From Bryopsis sp. KO-2023 (taxonomy: Eukaryota > Chlorophyta > Ulvophyceae > Bryopsidales > Bryopsidaceae), in assembly GCA_030272585.1 (NCBI GenBank), contig BSYQ01000010.1, positions 744,001 through 808,000 of the forward strand: a stretch of 64,000 nt of DNA. Reading direction: 5' to 3'. Of this stretch, positions 37,047-47,600 are shown piece after piece. Each line of letters begins with the position of its first letter. Position 1 is the stretch's first letter. A model generated the notes under the pieces. The model saw only the letters and a list, made by a program, of their open reading frames with translations. It had not been told where the DNA came from and did not search any database. Position numbers and translations under genes: made by a program.

Positions 37047-38090
37047 TCAAGCTTGGGTTTCTGCAGTTCTGTTCTGAGCTCTCCAAGCATCTATCCAGGA
37101 CGCCATTCCTTTTGCCACTTCCCCAAAGTAGCCATCCACTTGGCCCAATTTTGCCTGCACCATTTCAGCCAGCTCCAGCATGCAGAGCTCCGCTGTGGTG
37201 GCCCCCTCGCTGAAACGAACCCCTTGGAAAAACTCATAGATTTTCTCAAACAGTTTATCAGCATTTGCATGTTCTGCCTCAGGGCCATCCCCTTGCTTTT
37301 GCTGCCACACATAGGGCAATCCACTTTTCACGCCCATGTCTAAGTGGTCGCAAACAGCTTTGATACACAACCCAGCCCAAGTGTCGTTGTATTTCGCCAT
37401 GAAGTGCTCCTTCGGGAAACCACCAAAATACATCGCTGGGCCAGCGAGCTCCCGATCGAACGCCAAGTTTACACCACACACAGGCATCAGAGAACCTTTC
37501 GGAACCGTCAAAACCGCGTCGACGTAGGGTTTTCGCTTCACGAACTCTTTCCCCTCTTTCAGAGCAGCGTCGTAGTTCGCCACGTTCACCCACAAGCCAT
37601 GCGATACCGCGGTGGGCACCCCGTTCCTCAATCCAAAGGGATAGCCACGCACGAAGTCCGCGCCCTTTCGATAGGGATCGTACAGTGTGTTGAAGTAGAA
37701 AGGGGTGGAAGGACAAGTGAGATTCACCAAGTGCTGTTGCACGGGATCTACGAGCTCGCCTGTGCGGTCCACGGCCGCGAAACAATCGTCCTCCAGGGTG
37801 ACGATATACTTCTTTTTGGAAAGCAACCAGCCAAAACTCCTGGACGCGGTGTGGTTTGGGCTGATGCACTTCGCGTTCTGGCCTAGAACCTTCACAATAT
37901 CCTTGCGCTGGAAAAGATCGTAGTCGTACCCCTCCGGCACTTGGACTGGCGCTTCGTCGGGGCCATGTTGGACGATAATAAGATGGTAGGCTTGCAAGAA
38001 CTCGCGCCAGGAATTCAAGAAGTCCAAGTTCGAGCGAGCGGTGGATACAACGATATCGACTTCGGAAGCGTCAACTTTTGGCCAGGCCAT
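37047..38090 (-). CDS. RGP: UDP-arabinopyranose mutase / reversibly glycosylated polypeptide (347 aa)
   Basis: It interconverts UDP-arabinopyranose and UDP-arabinofuranose in the cytosol or at the Golgi face, supplying arabinofuranose for wall polysaccharides and glycoproteins. The family match is strong along its length: DIVVSTARSNLDFL, YHLIIVQHGPDE, the metal-binding acidic motif LEDDC at about 100, FNTLYDPYRKGADFVRGYPF, CGVNLAFDRELAGPAMYFG and WAGLCIKAVCDHL. Two arginines in VRGYPFGLR (148 and 155) keep the seven-residue spacing of the arginines needed for activity and self-glycosylation in rice UAM. The start at 38090 (MAWPKVDASEVDI) fits family length; an in-frame Met 25 codons upstream is less likely. 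It is intronless, unlike both neighbours. Confidence 0.95.
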   Translation of the reverse strand: MAWPKVDASEVDIVVSTARSNLDFLNSWREFLQAYHLIIVQHGPDEAPVQVPEGYDYDLFQRKDIVKVLGQNAKCISPNHTASRSFGWLLSKKKYIVTLEDDCFAAVDRTGELVDPVQQHLVNLTCPSTPFYFNTLYDPYRKGADFVRGYPFGLRNGVPTAVSHGLWVNVANYDAALKEGKEFVKRKPYVDAVLTVPKGSLMPVCGVNLAFDRELAGPAMYFGGFPKEHFMAKYNDTWAGLCIKAVCDHLDMGVKSGLPYVWQQKQGDGPEAEHANADKLFEKIYEFFQGVRFSEGATTAELCMLELAEMVQAKLGQVDGYFGEVAKGMASWIDAWRAQNRTAETQA

Positions 38091-39548
38091 GATGTAGAGT
38101 CTTTGACGCTTTCGAAAATTGGAATTTTCTGGAGGAGAGGACGATTTGTAGGGGGGGGAACACACACTCGATTCGATGGTGTTTGTCGGACCTCCCCTGT
38201 GGCTCCTCTCTCTCTGCGAGGTCGAAAATGGCGAACGCCCATGTGCGGTCCACCATGGCTCTGTCCCGCAGCGCGCCGCGATCGCTTCTGTTCACCATGA
38301 CTGTTGCGGAAAATGGAATCCCCAACCACCCCAACAAACCCATTCTCTATTTCCCAATTAATCCCAATCGTTTCTGTTTTCATATCATCGTTGACCTTTC
38401 TCTTTCTACCATTTGGGCCACCCATCCTGATCCAAACTCCTAACAGCCGCCAATTTCCTTGCATTCAACACCATACTGGTGTTGGCAGGCAGATAGACTG
38501 TGAAAGACGCGTGCGGCAGAAGAAGTCGTTCCTCCACCAGCAATTCTTAGTCAAGTATGGGCTGAGTTGAGTAAATGGGTGTTGCAGTCAGAAATGCAAA
38601 CTGCTACAGGACTTGTAAAGTCTGCTGCAACATCCTGAGACAATAAATTGGACGAAATCTGTGAAACGAATCAATTCTCGTGCCCTCCAATCTTCATCGC
38701 GCTCAAAGGCACCTTTTGTTTTCAGTGAGTCTTACTTAAATTGCTCATGTGGCTCAGAATGAGCGCCAGATAGAGAATGGAATGGGGTTAGATTTATGAT
38801 GGGAAGCAAAGGAAAAAAAAAAGTTATATTTATTTTTTTCAGGGTTTGAAAGGGCATATCTCTTGGTTGAATCTGGAATCCAACAGTTCTCTTCTGAATA
38901 AAGGTATATTGCCATGAAAGTCAAAGCCAGTTCTCACCAAGTCTCAAAATGTAAGTGGGAGGAAAGGATGATGAGCGTTCGGATGAAATCACTCACTGAA
39001 AACAGGGGACGGCCTTGCCTTGTACAAATATGATTTTGGTTTGGTTACATATATATAGAGGTGGTAGAGCCGAGGGAGCATGTGGAGAATAGATTGCCCA
39101 ACAGGGTCAACCTCGGTCGGTAGGTTTGTTTAAAAAGACAACAAAATACACAGCTGCATCCGATTCTTCTATATTCTCTCAGTACTATTACGTGGGGGGA
39201 AAAGGAAAAGGGTTGATTTCAAAAATCATGATCCAAAATTGCTGGCCTCTCAACCTTGGAGGACTTCCAACCATGCAGGCATTCCACCCCATCCTATTTC
39301 CTAATCTCTGTCTAAAAGAAAACTCACTGAAACCACCAATACCAACCAAAACTGAAACAAAACCATTCCTAACCCGCCCCCCTCCCTCAAATCACAAGAC
39401 ACTATCCTTGCCCTATCCTTGAGAAGGTCATCAATTGGACAGCCCAACACACTCTGCTCCATGAACCCCTCCCCCACCGCTTTCTTAAAATAGACGATAA
39501 GCAAACAACACATTTCTATGTAGTGATAACGATTGATCGACGGCCCAT
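38091..39548. other. Intergenic interval between RGP and PsiMP glycosidase
   Basis: It holds the RGP promoter on its left side and the PsiMP glycosidase 3' region on its right. A TATATATATA-type run lies near 39046-39058. Short ORFs here have no recognisable content. Confidence 0.5.
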
Positions 39549-41769
39549 TTACCTTTCCCTGAAAAACTCGTCCCCTTCTTCATCGTACCCCATCATGCAG
39601 GCGGCTATCCTGGCACCCACTCTGGCGTTGTTTTTGATCAGTTTTATGTTGGAGGACAGCGATTCCCCCTCCGTCAATTCCGCAATTCTGGACAACAGAA
39701 ATGGAGTGACTTCGGCACCCCCGATGTTTTGCTCCTCGCTTTCCTCCAGAGCTTGACTGATGGCAGCTTCCACTCTTTCCCCTTCCGCAGCAAATTCCTC
39801 CGGAATGGGGACGCCTGATCGAAAGAATAACCAACAGCAGAAAAATAAACCATTACCCCCCAAAAAAAACGCAACTCTATCGGGCTTTTTTTGTAATTTT
39901 CTCTCCCCAGTTTGTATGTCAGACTGTTTTTTCCCCCCAAATCCCTCCATCGTCCCACCACGATTCAAACTTGAAGCTTTCCGAAGAAGAACAATTTCCG
40001 GAAAAGCATTCAATCCCTGCTTCCCCCCCCCCCCCCTTTCCTTAAAAAAGTAAAAATCTCACCGCCTTATCGATCCTTACCTACAATAACCCCACTTTTC
40101 AGTCCAAGGTTGATGCTGCTCGTGATCAACCCAGCCGCCTGTTTTGGGGTATCCACTCGCACCGGTGCTTTGCACCCACTGTCCGGACTGAAAAAAGCAG
40201 GGAAATTATCGCTGCCGTACGCACACACGCACACCCCTTGAGTTTCCAGATATTCCAGCGTTCGAGGAATGTCCAGCACCGTTTTGGCTCCCGCACAAAC
40301 CACCAGTACTGGAACCTTCCCTGCCATTGTTAAATCTGCAGAAATATCCATCGTATTTTCGCCGCCCCGATGGACGCCCCCCAGCCCACCTTCGAAATGA
40401 ACAAAAAAAAAACAACAAGAAACAGTTGCTTGAGTGAAAATTTGGGGATGTCGATGAAAGTGTGATTTTTTTGCGGCACTCACACTTTTTTTTTTTTTTC
40501 CTTTTCTTTTTTTTTTTTTTCGTTTTTTGTTTTTCGTTTTTCTGCAAGGCCGAATAATTGAAAACAAACCAACAACTCCGTCTAAAATAGAAACTGGAAA
40601 AACAGGAGCAAGAATTGCTCAACAGCCCCAAAACATGTATTTCAGTTAGAAGGAAACTGGGGGGCAAACATTTTCGATTTGAAGATGGCTTGCAATTGCG
40701 TGAATTGCAAATTGAATTTTTCTAAAAGGAGGAGAGATCATGCAATTCAATGTTTCAAAATAAAAATACCTGTAACGAAAACTCCAATTCCTGCAGCATT
40801 CGCCAAAAACATTGTTGCTGCAACCGTGGTTGCTCCATCCATCCCTGAATTTGATCAATCAATGCATATGTATATATAAAAAAATAAAATTAGATGCAAC
40901 TGTGGAGGGTTTTCTAGAGCTAACTTTATCGGGCTGGATTCGTACTAAGGGCTGGGCTAAATCACCTCGTTGTGGACGGCCTTTGTTGGGCAAGTTTGCC
41001 TAATGTAAACTAAACATTCATTCATTCATGTACATATATTGTGTGTATATAATTACAGGAACGTATTATATTTTATTTTCTCTAAAATACAACTGAAGTC
41101 CGCATTCCAAGAAAGTGAAAAAAATATTATGCACTGCAACACAATGATTACAGTGGCAAAACTTAAAATTTTCGAAATGAAGTGGGAAAGGTGACTAATC
41201 AGTCTCTCCAGGCGGATTAAATATTTCTGGAAGGCAAAAAAAATACAATAGATGATTAGTTATTTTCCTGGAGCAAACTTCCTCCCTTAACATGTGGTTG
41301 GCACAAGCAATTCTTTGTTTCTTCCTTGGAGGGAAAATGAGAAAAAAAAACTATTCTCTTGAAAAGAATGCCAACCTTGGGAAACCACCAGAGGTAAATC
41401 CCTGGTGGAGCACTTTCGAACTTCTTTTCCTTTCGACGCCAATCGCTCCAACTCTTCTTCGGTCAGCCCAGCTTTCGGCGTTCCTCCTATCACCGCAATA
41501 GTTGCTGGCACAGCACCCGCTTCCCTCACAGCAGCCTCCACTTCTTTCGCGGTTTCCAGGTTTTGTGGATATGGCATCCCGTGGGAAATTATGGTGCTTT
41601 CCAGAGCGACGACCGGTTTTCCGTAGTCCATCGCATCGCGAACCTCATCGCTCAGTTTGACTCGGCTGAGAGCCATCGGAATAGCTCGGGGTCGGACGGA
41701 GCGCGGACGAACGAACAAACGGACGCAAGGGAGGGGGCGTGCGCACTGAAGAGTAGCTGATGGGTGCAT
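39549..41769 (-). CDS. Pseudouridine-5'-phosphate glycosidase (347 aa, four exons)
   Basis: It splits pseudouridine 5'-phosphate reversibly into uracil and ribose 5-phosphate, the last step of pseudouridine breakdown. Exons 41769-41376, 40844-40770, 40389-40081 and 39814-39549 join in frame with GT-AG borders, total 1044 bases. Family signatures in order: VVALESTIISHGMPYPQN, AVIGGTPKAGLT, RDLPLVVSQ, GATTVAATMFLANAAGI, GGVHRGGENTMDISADL, VVCAGAKTVLD, IPEEFAAEGERVEAAI, TPFLLSRIAELT and SNIKLIKNNARVGA. The first 31 residues (before MALSRVKLSDEV) are Arg-rich without acids, consistent with an organelle-targeting extension, or the second Met at 41676 is the real start. A retrotransposon (TE4) sits 145 bases upstream of the first ATG. 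Confidence 0.93.
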
Positions 41770-41914
41770 CGAAAATCATCGCAACGCCAAATTCCACCCC
41801 CCAAGAGTGTAACGTAATGAATCGTAATATTTTTAACGAGAGTCATCATGTCCCAGAAAGAAATGATGGGATGGGTGGGAAATCTTTTTGAAAGTACTCA
41901 ACTTGGGGGGGGGG

Positions 41915-42299
41915 TGATAGGAACTTCGGAATAGTGAAAGACTATACGTCTAGAGCAACGGAAACAACTTAACAAGGAACTTCTTACAATAAGTCCAAGT
42001 ACAATAAGGCTGTGGTCCGGGCCGAATAAGTATCGGCCCGGGCCGACAGCCTGTCCAACCCTTAGATCCAAACAGTCGTTCTAATGGCCCCCTGGCCGTG
42101 TCCTAATGGACCTTAGGCTGAACGTGAGGTTCCAGGCCGACATGAGGCTTGCCTCCTCATGGGCGGCCTGGACCCTTCCCTTATCTTGTGGTTGTGTGTG
42201 TGTGTGAGTGTGGATGAGCTGGTTCGGTCTGACTACTGTCAGGCCGAACCACGTGTTGGACGAGCGGGCCGAACCACGTGTTAGACGAGGTTCGTATCA
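41915..42299 (-). repeat. TE4 3' LTR
   Basis: A 385-base LTR matching 51273-51655 except for one extra GT unit. It is rich in GGCCGA/TCGGCC (six copies). Confidence 0.95.
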
Positions 42300-42313
42300 A
42301 CCACTCCCCCCCC
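42300..42313 (-). other. TE4 polypurine tract
   Basis: The minus strand reads GGGGGGGGAGTGGT against the 3' LTR, the plus-strand primer site. Confidence 0.65.
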
Positions 42314-43098
42314 ACGCAAGTGCGCGCCTCGCGTACCAAAGTAACGTCAAGGGGTTACCCATCTCAAACATAACACATACACAACTGGAACCAAGTGATT
42401 TCAAGGAAATCATTCGTTTTTAAAGAGTGTTCAAAAACTCTTTCCCAAACAATCAATCAGTTCCAATAAACTAACCCACCTGGCCGAACAGAACACAAAA
42501 AGTTCTCTAACCAGTGATCCAGAAATTCAACTCTAGCAAACTCAAGTTGATTACCCAAATATCCCAGTTCGGCTCACAGGTGCAAAACTGCACAGAAACA
42601 TAACCAAATCCAAGGTCCCTCCATAGGTAACCTTAAGAAGCAAATGATTGACCCAGCCTGGTCAATCCCCTATATAACCCCTGGGTTAGAACTCAAAACA
42701 GAATAAACCACTCTGCTATCTGAATGTCCTTCACTCAGCAAATAACCCAATAAAACTCAGTGTTGGTCCAATCACTGTTCCCCATTATTGTTCACCCTTA
42801 CTGTTCAAACAGCAAAAATCATAAAACATAAAAATCATCACCCTGGCCCCTTTGTTCAAACACCCAGGAAAAATATATCCACAAAAGAAAACCCAGCCCA
42901 GCTTATCAGCCATAAGTTACTGTTCGGCTCATAAGTGCAAAACTGCACACAAAGAAAATAACACCCACCCAGTTTCACTTCCAGAAACTCACTGAAATAA
43001 ACAAGTCACCAAAAACAGGTTATTACCCTCACAACAAAAAACAGACTCCCATGTTGTTTTTCTTTTCCCTTCGGCCCGATCACCACTTATCCACTCCA
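42314..43098 (-). other. TE4 3' untranslated region with a direct repeat
   Basis: No ORF. A block of about 35 bases containing GTTCGGCTCA and GTGCAAAACTGCACA occurs at 42565-42600 and 42921-42955. GTGCAAAACTGCAC is itself a small hairpin, so this could be a structured RNA signal. Confidence 0.45.
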
Positions 43099-44334
43099 CT
43101 ACTGGTGCGCTTTCGAGCGGGTCGTGGGACCACTCCGGGTGCTTCTGCGAAGCGACGAAGCCGGGCTCGCAGCTGCCGGTGGAGGTGGTGGAATCGCCGA
43201 AGGGGACGTGGGTGCTTGTTTGCGAGGGCGGCTGGTCGTCTCCATGTCAAGGCCGAGCGTCTTGAGGTACTCCGCCCCCCACCGGCCGATTTGATCTTTC
43301 AGCTTCCCGGGCCATCGGCGGTGTCCCAGGGACTCTTTCATGCATGTTGGGCAAGGGGGGAGCGGAGATGCGAATGGGCCGACGGGGTGGACTCCGTGCT
43401 CGTCGCCTATGAGCTCGCGAAGGCTCGGTAAGAATGGCCCGTCCGACCCCTCCTTGGTAATGAGGTCCCCCGCCCTGGCCGCGATCCTGGTTCCTGCGTT
43501 GTGCTTTATGCACAACATGTGCCCCTTTTCACAGAGCACGCGATCGTGGCCAGGGCGGGGTTCCTTCCTCGGGTAAGCGCAGGCCGTGCAGCAGAAGGTC
43601 TTGGCCGGAATCGGTTTCTCTTCCGCCGCAGGGGGTTGGTCGTCGATTTCATCATCCTCACTGGAGAGGATGACCGGGACGAGTTTTCCTTTGCCGGGGG
43701 GTGGCGCCACCAACTCCGCATACGCGTCGTTGTCGTCGAAGTCCCACAGTTGCTCCAATTCTTCCTTCTCCGCTGTGGTTTGGTCGATTTCCATTGCTTC
43801 GGTCTCCAGGAAGTGGCCGACCCCCCGGCCTCGGTTGATTTTTTTCGTCCTCTTGCGCTTAGGGATCTGCGAGCGCGTTGAGGGTCCCTCTGCCTCGGGG
43901 GCCGAGTCCTTGACCTCTTCCGCTATCGCGGTTTCCTTGGTCAACCCTGGTTCCGTCTGCGTTCCCTGCGACGAAGGCTTGGTCGGTTCCGGTTCGGTAG
44001 TGCTCAGCCATTCCAGGCCGCGACCCAAGGTCTCCATCGCTTCTTCCATCGCTGTCCTTGCGTTGGACTCACGCATGTAACCCCAGGCTGCCGCCTTCTG
44101 CAGCGCTCGAACCCGTGCCGCCTCCTGTTCGTTTTCCAATGCCCGAAATCTTTCTTCGGCTTGGAAAGCCCTTTTCTCCTCCGTGTTTGCTTTTTCCTGC
44201 CAAACTGCCAACTCCTGTTCGGCTCGCTCTGCCCTTGCTTTCCACTCGTCCCTTTCCTGCACGAGTTCCGCGTGCTTTTCCGTCGCCACACGCGCATCCT
44301 CGAACATCTTCGCATATTCTTCAAAAGAACTCAT
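43099..44334 (-). CDS. TE4 ORF3: coiled-coil protein with RING-like Cys/His cluster (411 aa)
   Basis: The counterpart of TE1 ORF3, in the same position after pol and on the same strand. Start is the ATG at 44334 (MSSFEEYAKMFEDARVATEK). Residues about 1-110 are a coiled coil. A basic patch, PKRKRTKK, near 160 could be a nuclear signal. An acidic stretch with EELEQLWDFDDNDAY parallels EEELLDLDFNEEIDF of TE1. Cys/His ligands: C-x2-C at 249 (CTAC), 15 residues, C-x3-H-x2-C-x2-H from 268, 49 residues, C-x2-C at 328 (CPTC). The order and spacing suit a RING-type cross-brace with His at the sixth ligand. A Pro/Ser/Arg-rich tail follows. The function is unknown; E3 ligase-like or chromatin-binding activity is conjecture. 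Confidence 0.8.
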   Translation of the reverse strand: MSSFEEYAKMFEDARVATEKHAELVQERDEWKARAERAEQELAVWQEKANTEEKRAFQAEERFRALENEQEAARVRALQKAAAWGYMRESNARTAMEEAMETLGRGLEWLSTTEPEPTKPSSQGTQTEPGLTKETAIAEEVKDSAPEAEGPSTRSQIPKRKRTKKINRGRGVGHFLETEAMEIDQTTAEKEELEQLWDFDDNDAYAELVAPPPGKGKLVPVILSSEDDEIDDQPPAAEEKPIPAKTFCCTACAYPRKEPRPGHDRVLCEKGHMLCIKHNAGTRIAARAGDLITKEGSDGPFLPSLRELIGDEHGVHPVGPFASPLPPCPTCMKESLGHRRWPGKLKDQIGRWGAEYLKTLGLDMETTSRPRKQAPTSPSAIPPPPPAAASPASSLRRSTRSGPTTRSKAHQ

Positions 44335-44434
44335 GGTGTGGCCGGGGTTCGGAAACTTGCAACGAAACGAAACGAAAACAGAGACGGGTTCTTGTCGGGT
44401 GTCGAGAGGCTTTCTGATCGCCTCTCGGCTCGTT

Positions 44435-44445
44435 CCTTAATATAG
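44435..44445 (-). promoter_or_regulatory. Possible TATA box for TE4 ORF3
   Basis: The minus strand reads CTATATTAAGG about 100 bases before the ORF3 ATG, in the pol-ORF3 gap, comparable in place to TTATAAG before TE1 ORF3. Confidence 0.4.
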
Positions 44446-44650
44446 TCCGAAGAAGGTACAAGTCAACAGCATCGCGCAACTGAAAGGTACCATCTGATGT
44501 GACGAGGGACAGGAGTTCCCTCCGAACTTCCGAGGTACCGCCTTGTTTGATGTACCGTCCCATTCCGGCCAAGGTTGACCTCATCAGTCCGTCATCATGA
44601 CATCCAACTCCTCCATCACCCTCATCAGTTGCATCAGAAGCTTCCTTCAG

Positions 44651-47600
44651 TCATGCTCGGCCCGTTCGTTGCTCGAACTCGGCCAGCAGGTCTGAACAAT
44701 GCGTCAAATTCTCCTTCGGCTCCCATGTTGCCTCATGGGGCTGGTAGCCTTTCCAGCAAACCAGATACCTCTTTCCTTTTCCCTTTCCTTTTTCCCTGAC
44801 GATAGCTTCCACCTCAAACTCTTCTTCGCCATCCAGTTCATCGATAAGAGCCGGCCCAGGAGGTGCATCTCTTTTGAACTCCTCGGACCGCTTGTACTCC
44901 TTGAGCTTGGATACGTGAAAGGTTGGGTGGAGCCTCCAGCCTGGTGGGAGGTTGAGTCGATAGGCCACTGGTGAGATTACGGCCTCCACCTTGAACGGCC
45001 CGATGAATCTTCGCCTGACCTTGGCCGGTACATGCTTGGTCACGGCCAAAGGGAGGTGGGCACTCCGGAGGCAGACCTCCTGTCCCACTGAGAATTCCAC
45101 ATGCCGCCTCTTCTTGTTGGCGCTCTCACACATGGTCTCTTGGGCCGAAGCGTAGTTTGCTTTGGCCTCCTCCAGGTCTTGGTTCATTCGGCTCACCATG
45201 GCCTCGGCCGCCTCCACCTTGGTGCTCGGCCGGTCGGCCTCCAGGCCTCTTGGGTGCTGTCCATTCATCAGGTAGAAAGGGGTGTACTTGGTGCTGGCAT
45301 TGACTGAATTGTTAGCGGCAAATTCGGCCGTGCTGAGGTATTCGCTCCATGTCTCCGGCCTCGCCTCTATGTAGGGGCGAAGGAAATTCTCCAGCGTCCG
45401 GATCGTCACCTCACTCTGTCCATCGGATTGAGGATGGTGAGCGGTCGACATCCTGAGATCAGTCCCCACGAGCCGAAACAACTCCTTGTAGAACTGGCTC
45501 GTGAATCTTGGGTCCCGATCGGACACGATTACTTCCGGTATCCCTGAGGTGGGGAATACCTTGGAGAGAAAGAGCTCGGCATATCCCTTAGCCGAAACCT
45601 CCTTAGTACACGGGACGAACTTGCACATCTTCGTGAGCCGATCCACAAAGACAGCCACGGCCGTGAACCCGTTGGACTTCGGTAAATCCGTGACGAGATC
45701 GGTCGTTAGCTGCTCCCACTTGTAGGCCGGAACTGGCAAAGGGTGTAATAGCCCTTTCTGCTTGGAGTTCTCGGTCTTCATCATCTGGCAAGTGGGGCAC
45801 GATTCGACATAGTGGTTTACGGCTCGGCGCCAGCCTCTCCACCAATGTCTTCGGCTCACAAGCTCGGCCGTCCGAGCTTTCCCTGGATGTCCCGCCATCG
45901 GCACATCGTGGTGGTCGTGCAATACCACCTGGCGTTTAGAAACCGGCACAACAATTTTCGGCTCGGCTCCAGTGTCTTTGGTTTGATACATGAGCAGTCC
46001 ATCTGGGGTCAGGGAGTACCCCTGCACTGCTCGGCCATCTTCAAGTTGGGTCACGATTGGTCGTAGAATAGGGTCCTCCTGCATGGCGGCTTGCCAGTCG
46101 TGTGCTTCCCCGGGCGAGATTTTGGCCCCCAAAATCGCATTGAGCCGTAACTGTGGCTTGCGTGAAAGCGCATCGGCCACAAAGTTGGCTCGGCCCGGTA
46201 GGTACAAAATCTTCGGGTTGATAGATTGGAAGTGGCCCGCCTTCAACCAACGCGTTTGGGTCCGGGAGAGAACTCGTTGTTGCAGAAAATGGGTCGCTGG
46301 GAGGTGATCCGTATATACCGTGGTGCCGCCGTCAGCGCCTTCCAAGTAGTGACGCCATTGCGCGAGTGCATAGGAGATGCCCAGCAGTTCCCTCTCGTAG
46401 GCCGAATAATTTCGTTCGGCGTTGTTTAAGGAACGGCTGAGAAAGGCGATCGGCTGGTAGCCATCCTCCTTACTGCCTTGCATCAGGGTAGCTCCCAATG
46501 CGAAATCCGATGCATCCGTCACCACGATATAGGGTTTGAGGGGGTCCGGAATCAAGAGCACAGGGGCCGAAGTCAGTCGGTCCTTCAGCTCCTGAAAAGC
46601 TTCCTCCTGGGCCGATCCCCATTCCCAGACTTGATCCTTTTTCACGAGCTTTTGGATGGGGGCCGCGATCCGAGAGAATTCCCGAATGAAGCGGCGATAG
46701 TAGGATACCATCCCCAAAAAGCTGCGCACCTCGGGCACAGACTGAAGCGGCTTCCAATCTTGAATGGCTTGGGTCTTGCTACGATGGGGGGAGATGCCTT
46801 CGGCCGATATCCAATGTCCCACGAAGTCCAGTTCTTTGACGGCGATAGAACACTTGCTTGCCTTGGCATAGAGCTTGTGTTCGGCCAGCTTGTCCAGCAC
46901 AAGCCGAAGGTGCTCCGCGTGTTCTTCCTCCGTTTTACTGTAGACGATGATGTCGTCCAGGAAGACCACAAGGAATTTGTCGTGGAAATCCCGGAACAGA
47001 TCGTTTACCATCGCCATGAACTGCGGGGGCGCGTTCGTCAGGCCGAAAGGCACTACCTTGTATTCGTAGTGGCCATACCGGGTCCGAAAGGCAGTCTTCT
47101 CCTGGTCCTCGGCCCGAATGGGCATCTGCCAATACCCCGATCGTAGGTCCAGCCGGGTGAAGACTTTGGCTCCTTGGAGGCGATCCAGAAGCTCTTCGGG
47201 GAGAGGGAGCGGATAACGGTTCTTCACGGTCCGCTGGTTGATCCATCGGTAGTCTATACAAAAGCGGAGCCCTCCGTCCTTCTTGTTGGCAAAGAGGATG
47301 GGGGCACCCCACGGACTCTTCGAGGGCCGAATCAAATCCCGATCCAGCATGTAGTCGAGTTGTTTGCGAACCTCATTAAGTTCGGCCGGAGAGAGTTTGT
47401 ACATAGGCCGAAAAATTGGCTTAGTACCTTCCTCCAGTTCAATTTCGAACTCATGACCATTCCTGACCGGTGGTGGTCCCTTGGGAAGGTCTGAGGCAAA
47501 CACTCGCTTGTAGTCCCCCAAGAGGCGGGTGATCGCTTTTGAGAGCTCGGGCCGAATGAGCTTGTCGATATCATCTTTTGTATGTCCATCGGCCGGCTCG

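Noticed and set aside
38015-38464. ORF upstream of RGP (149 aa, minus strand)
   Set aside because: No family, overlaps the RGP start in another frame, and composition is like the promoter DNA around it.
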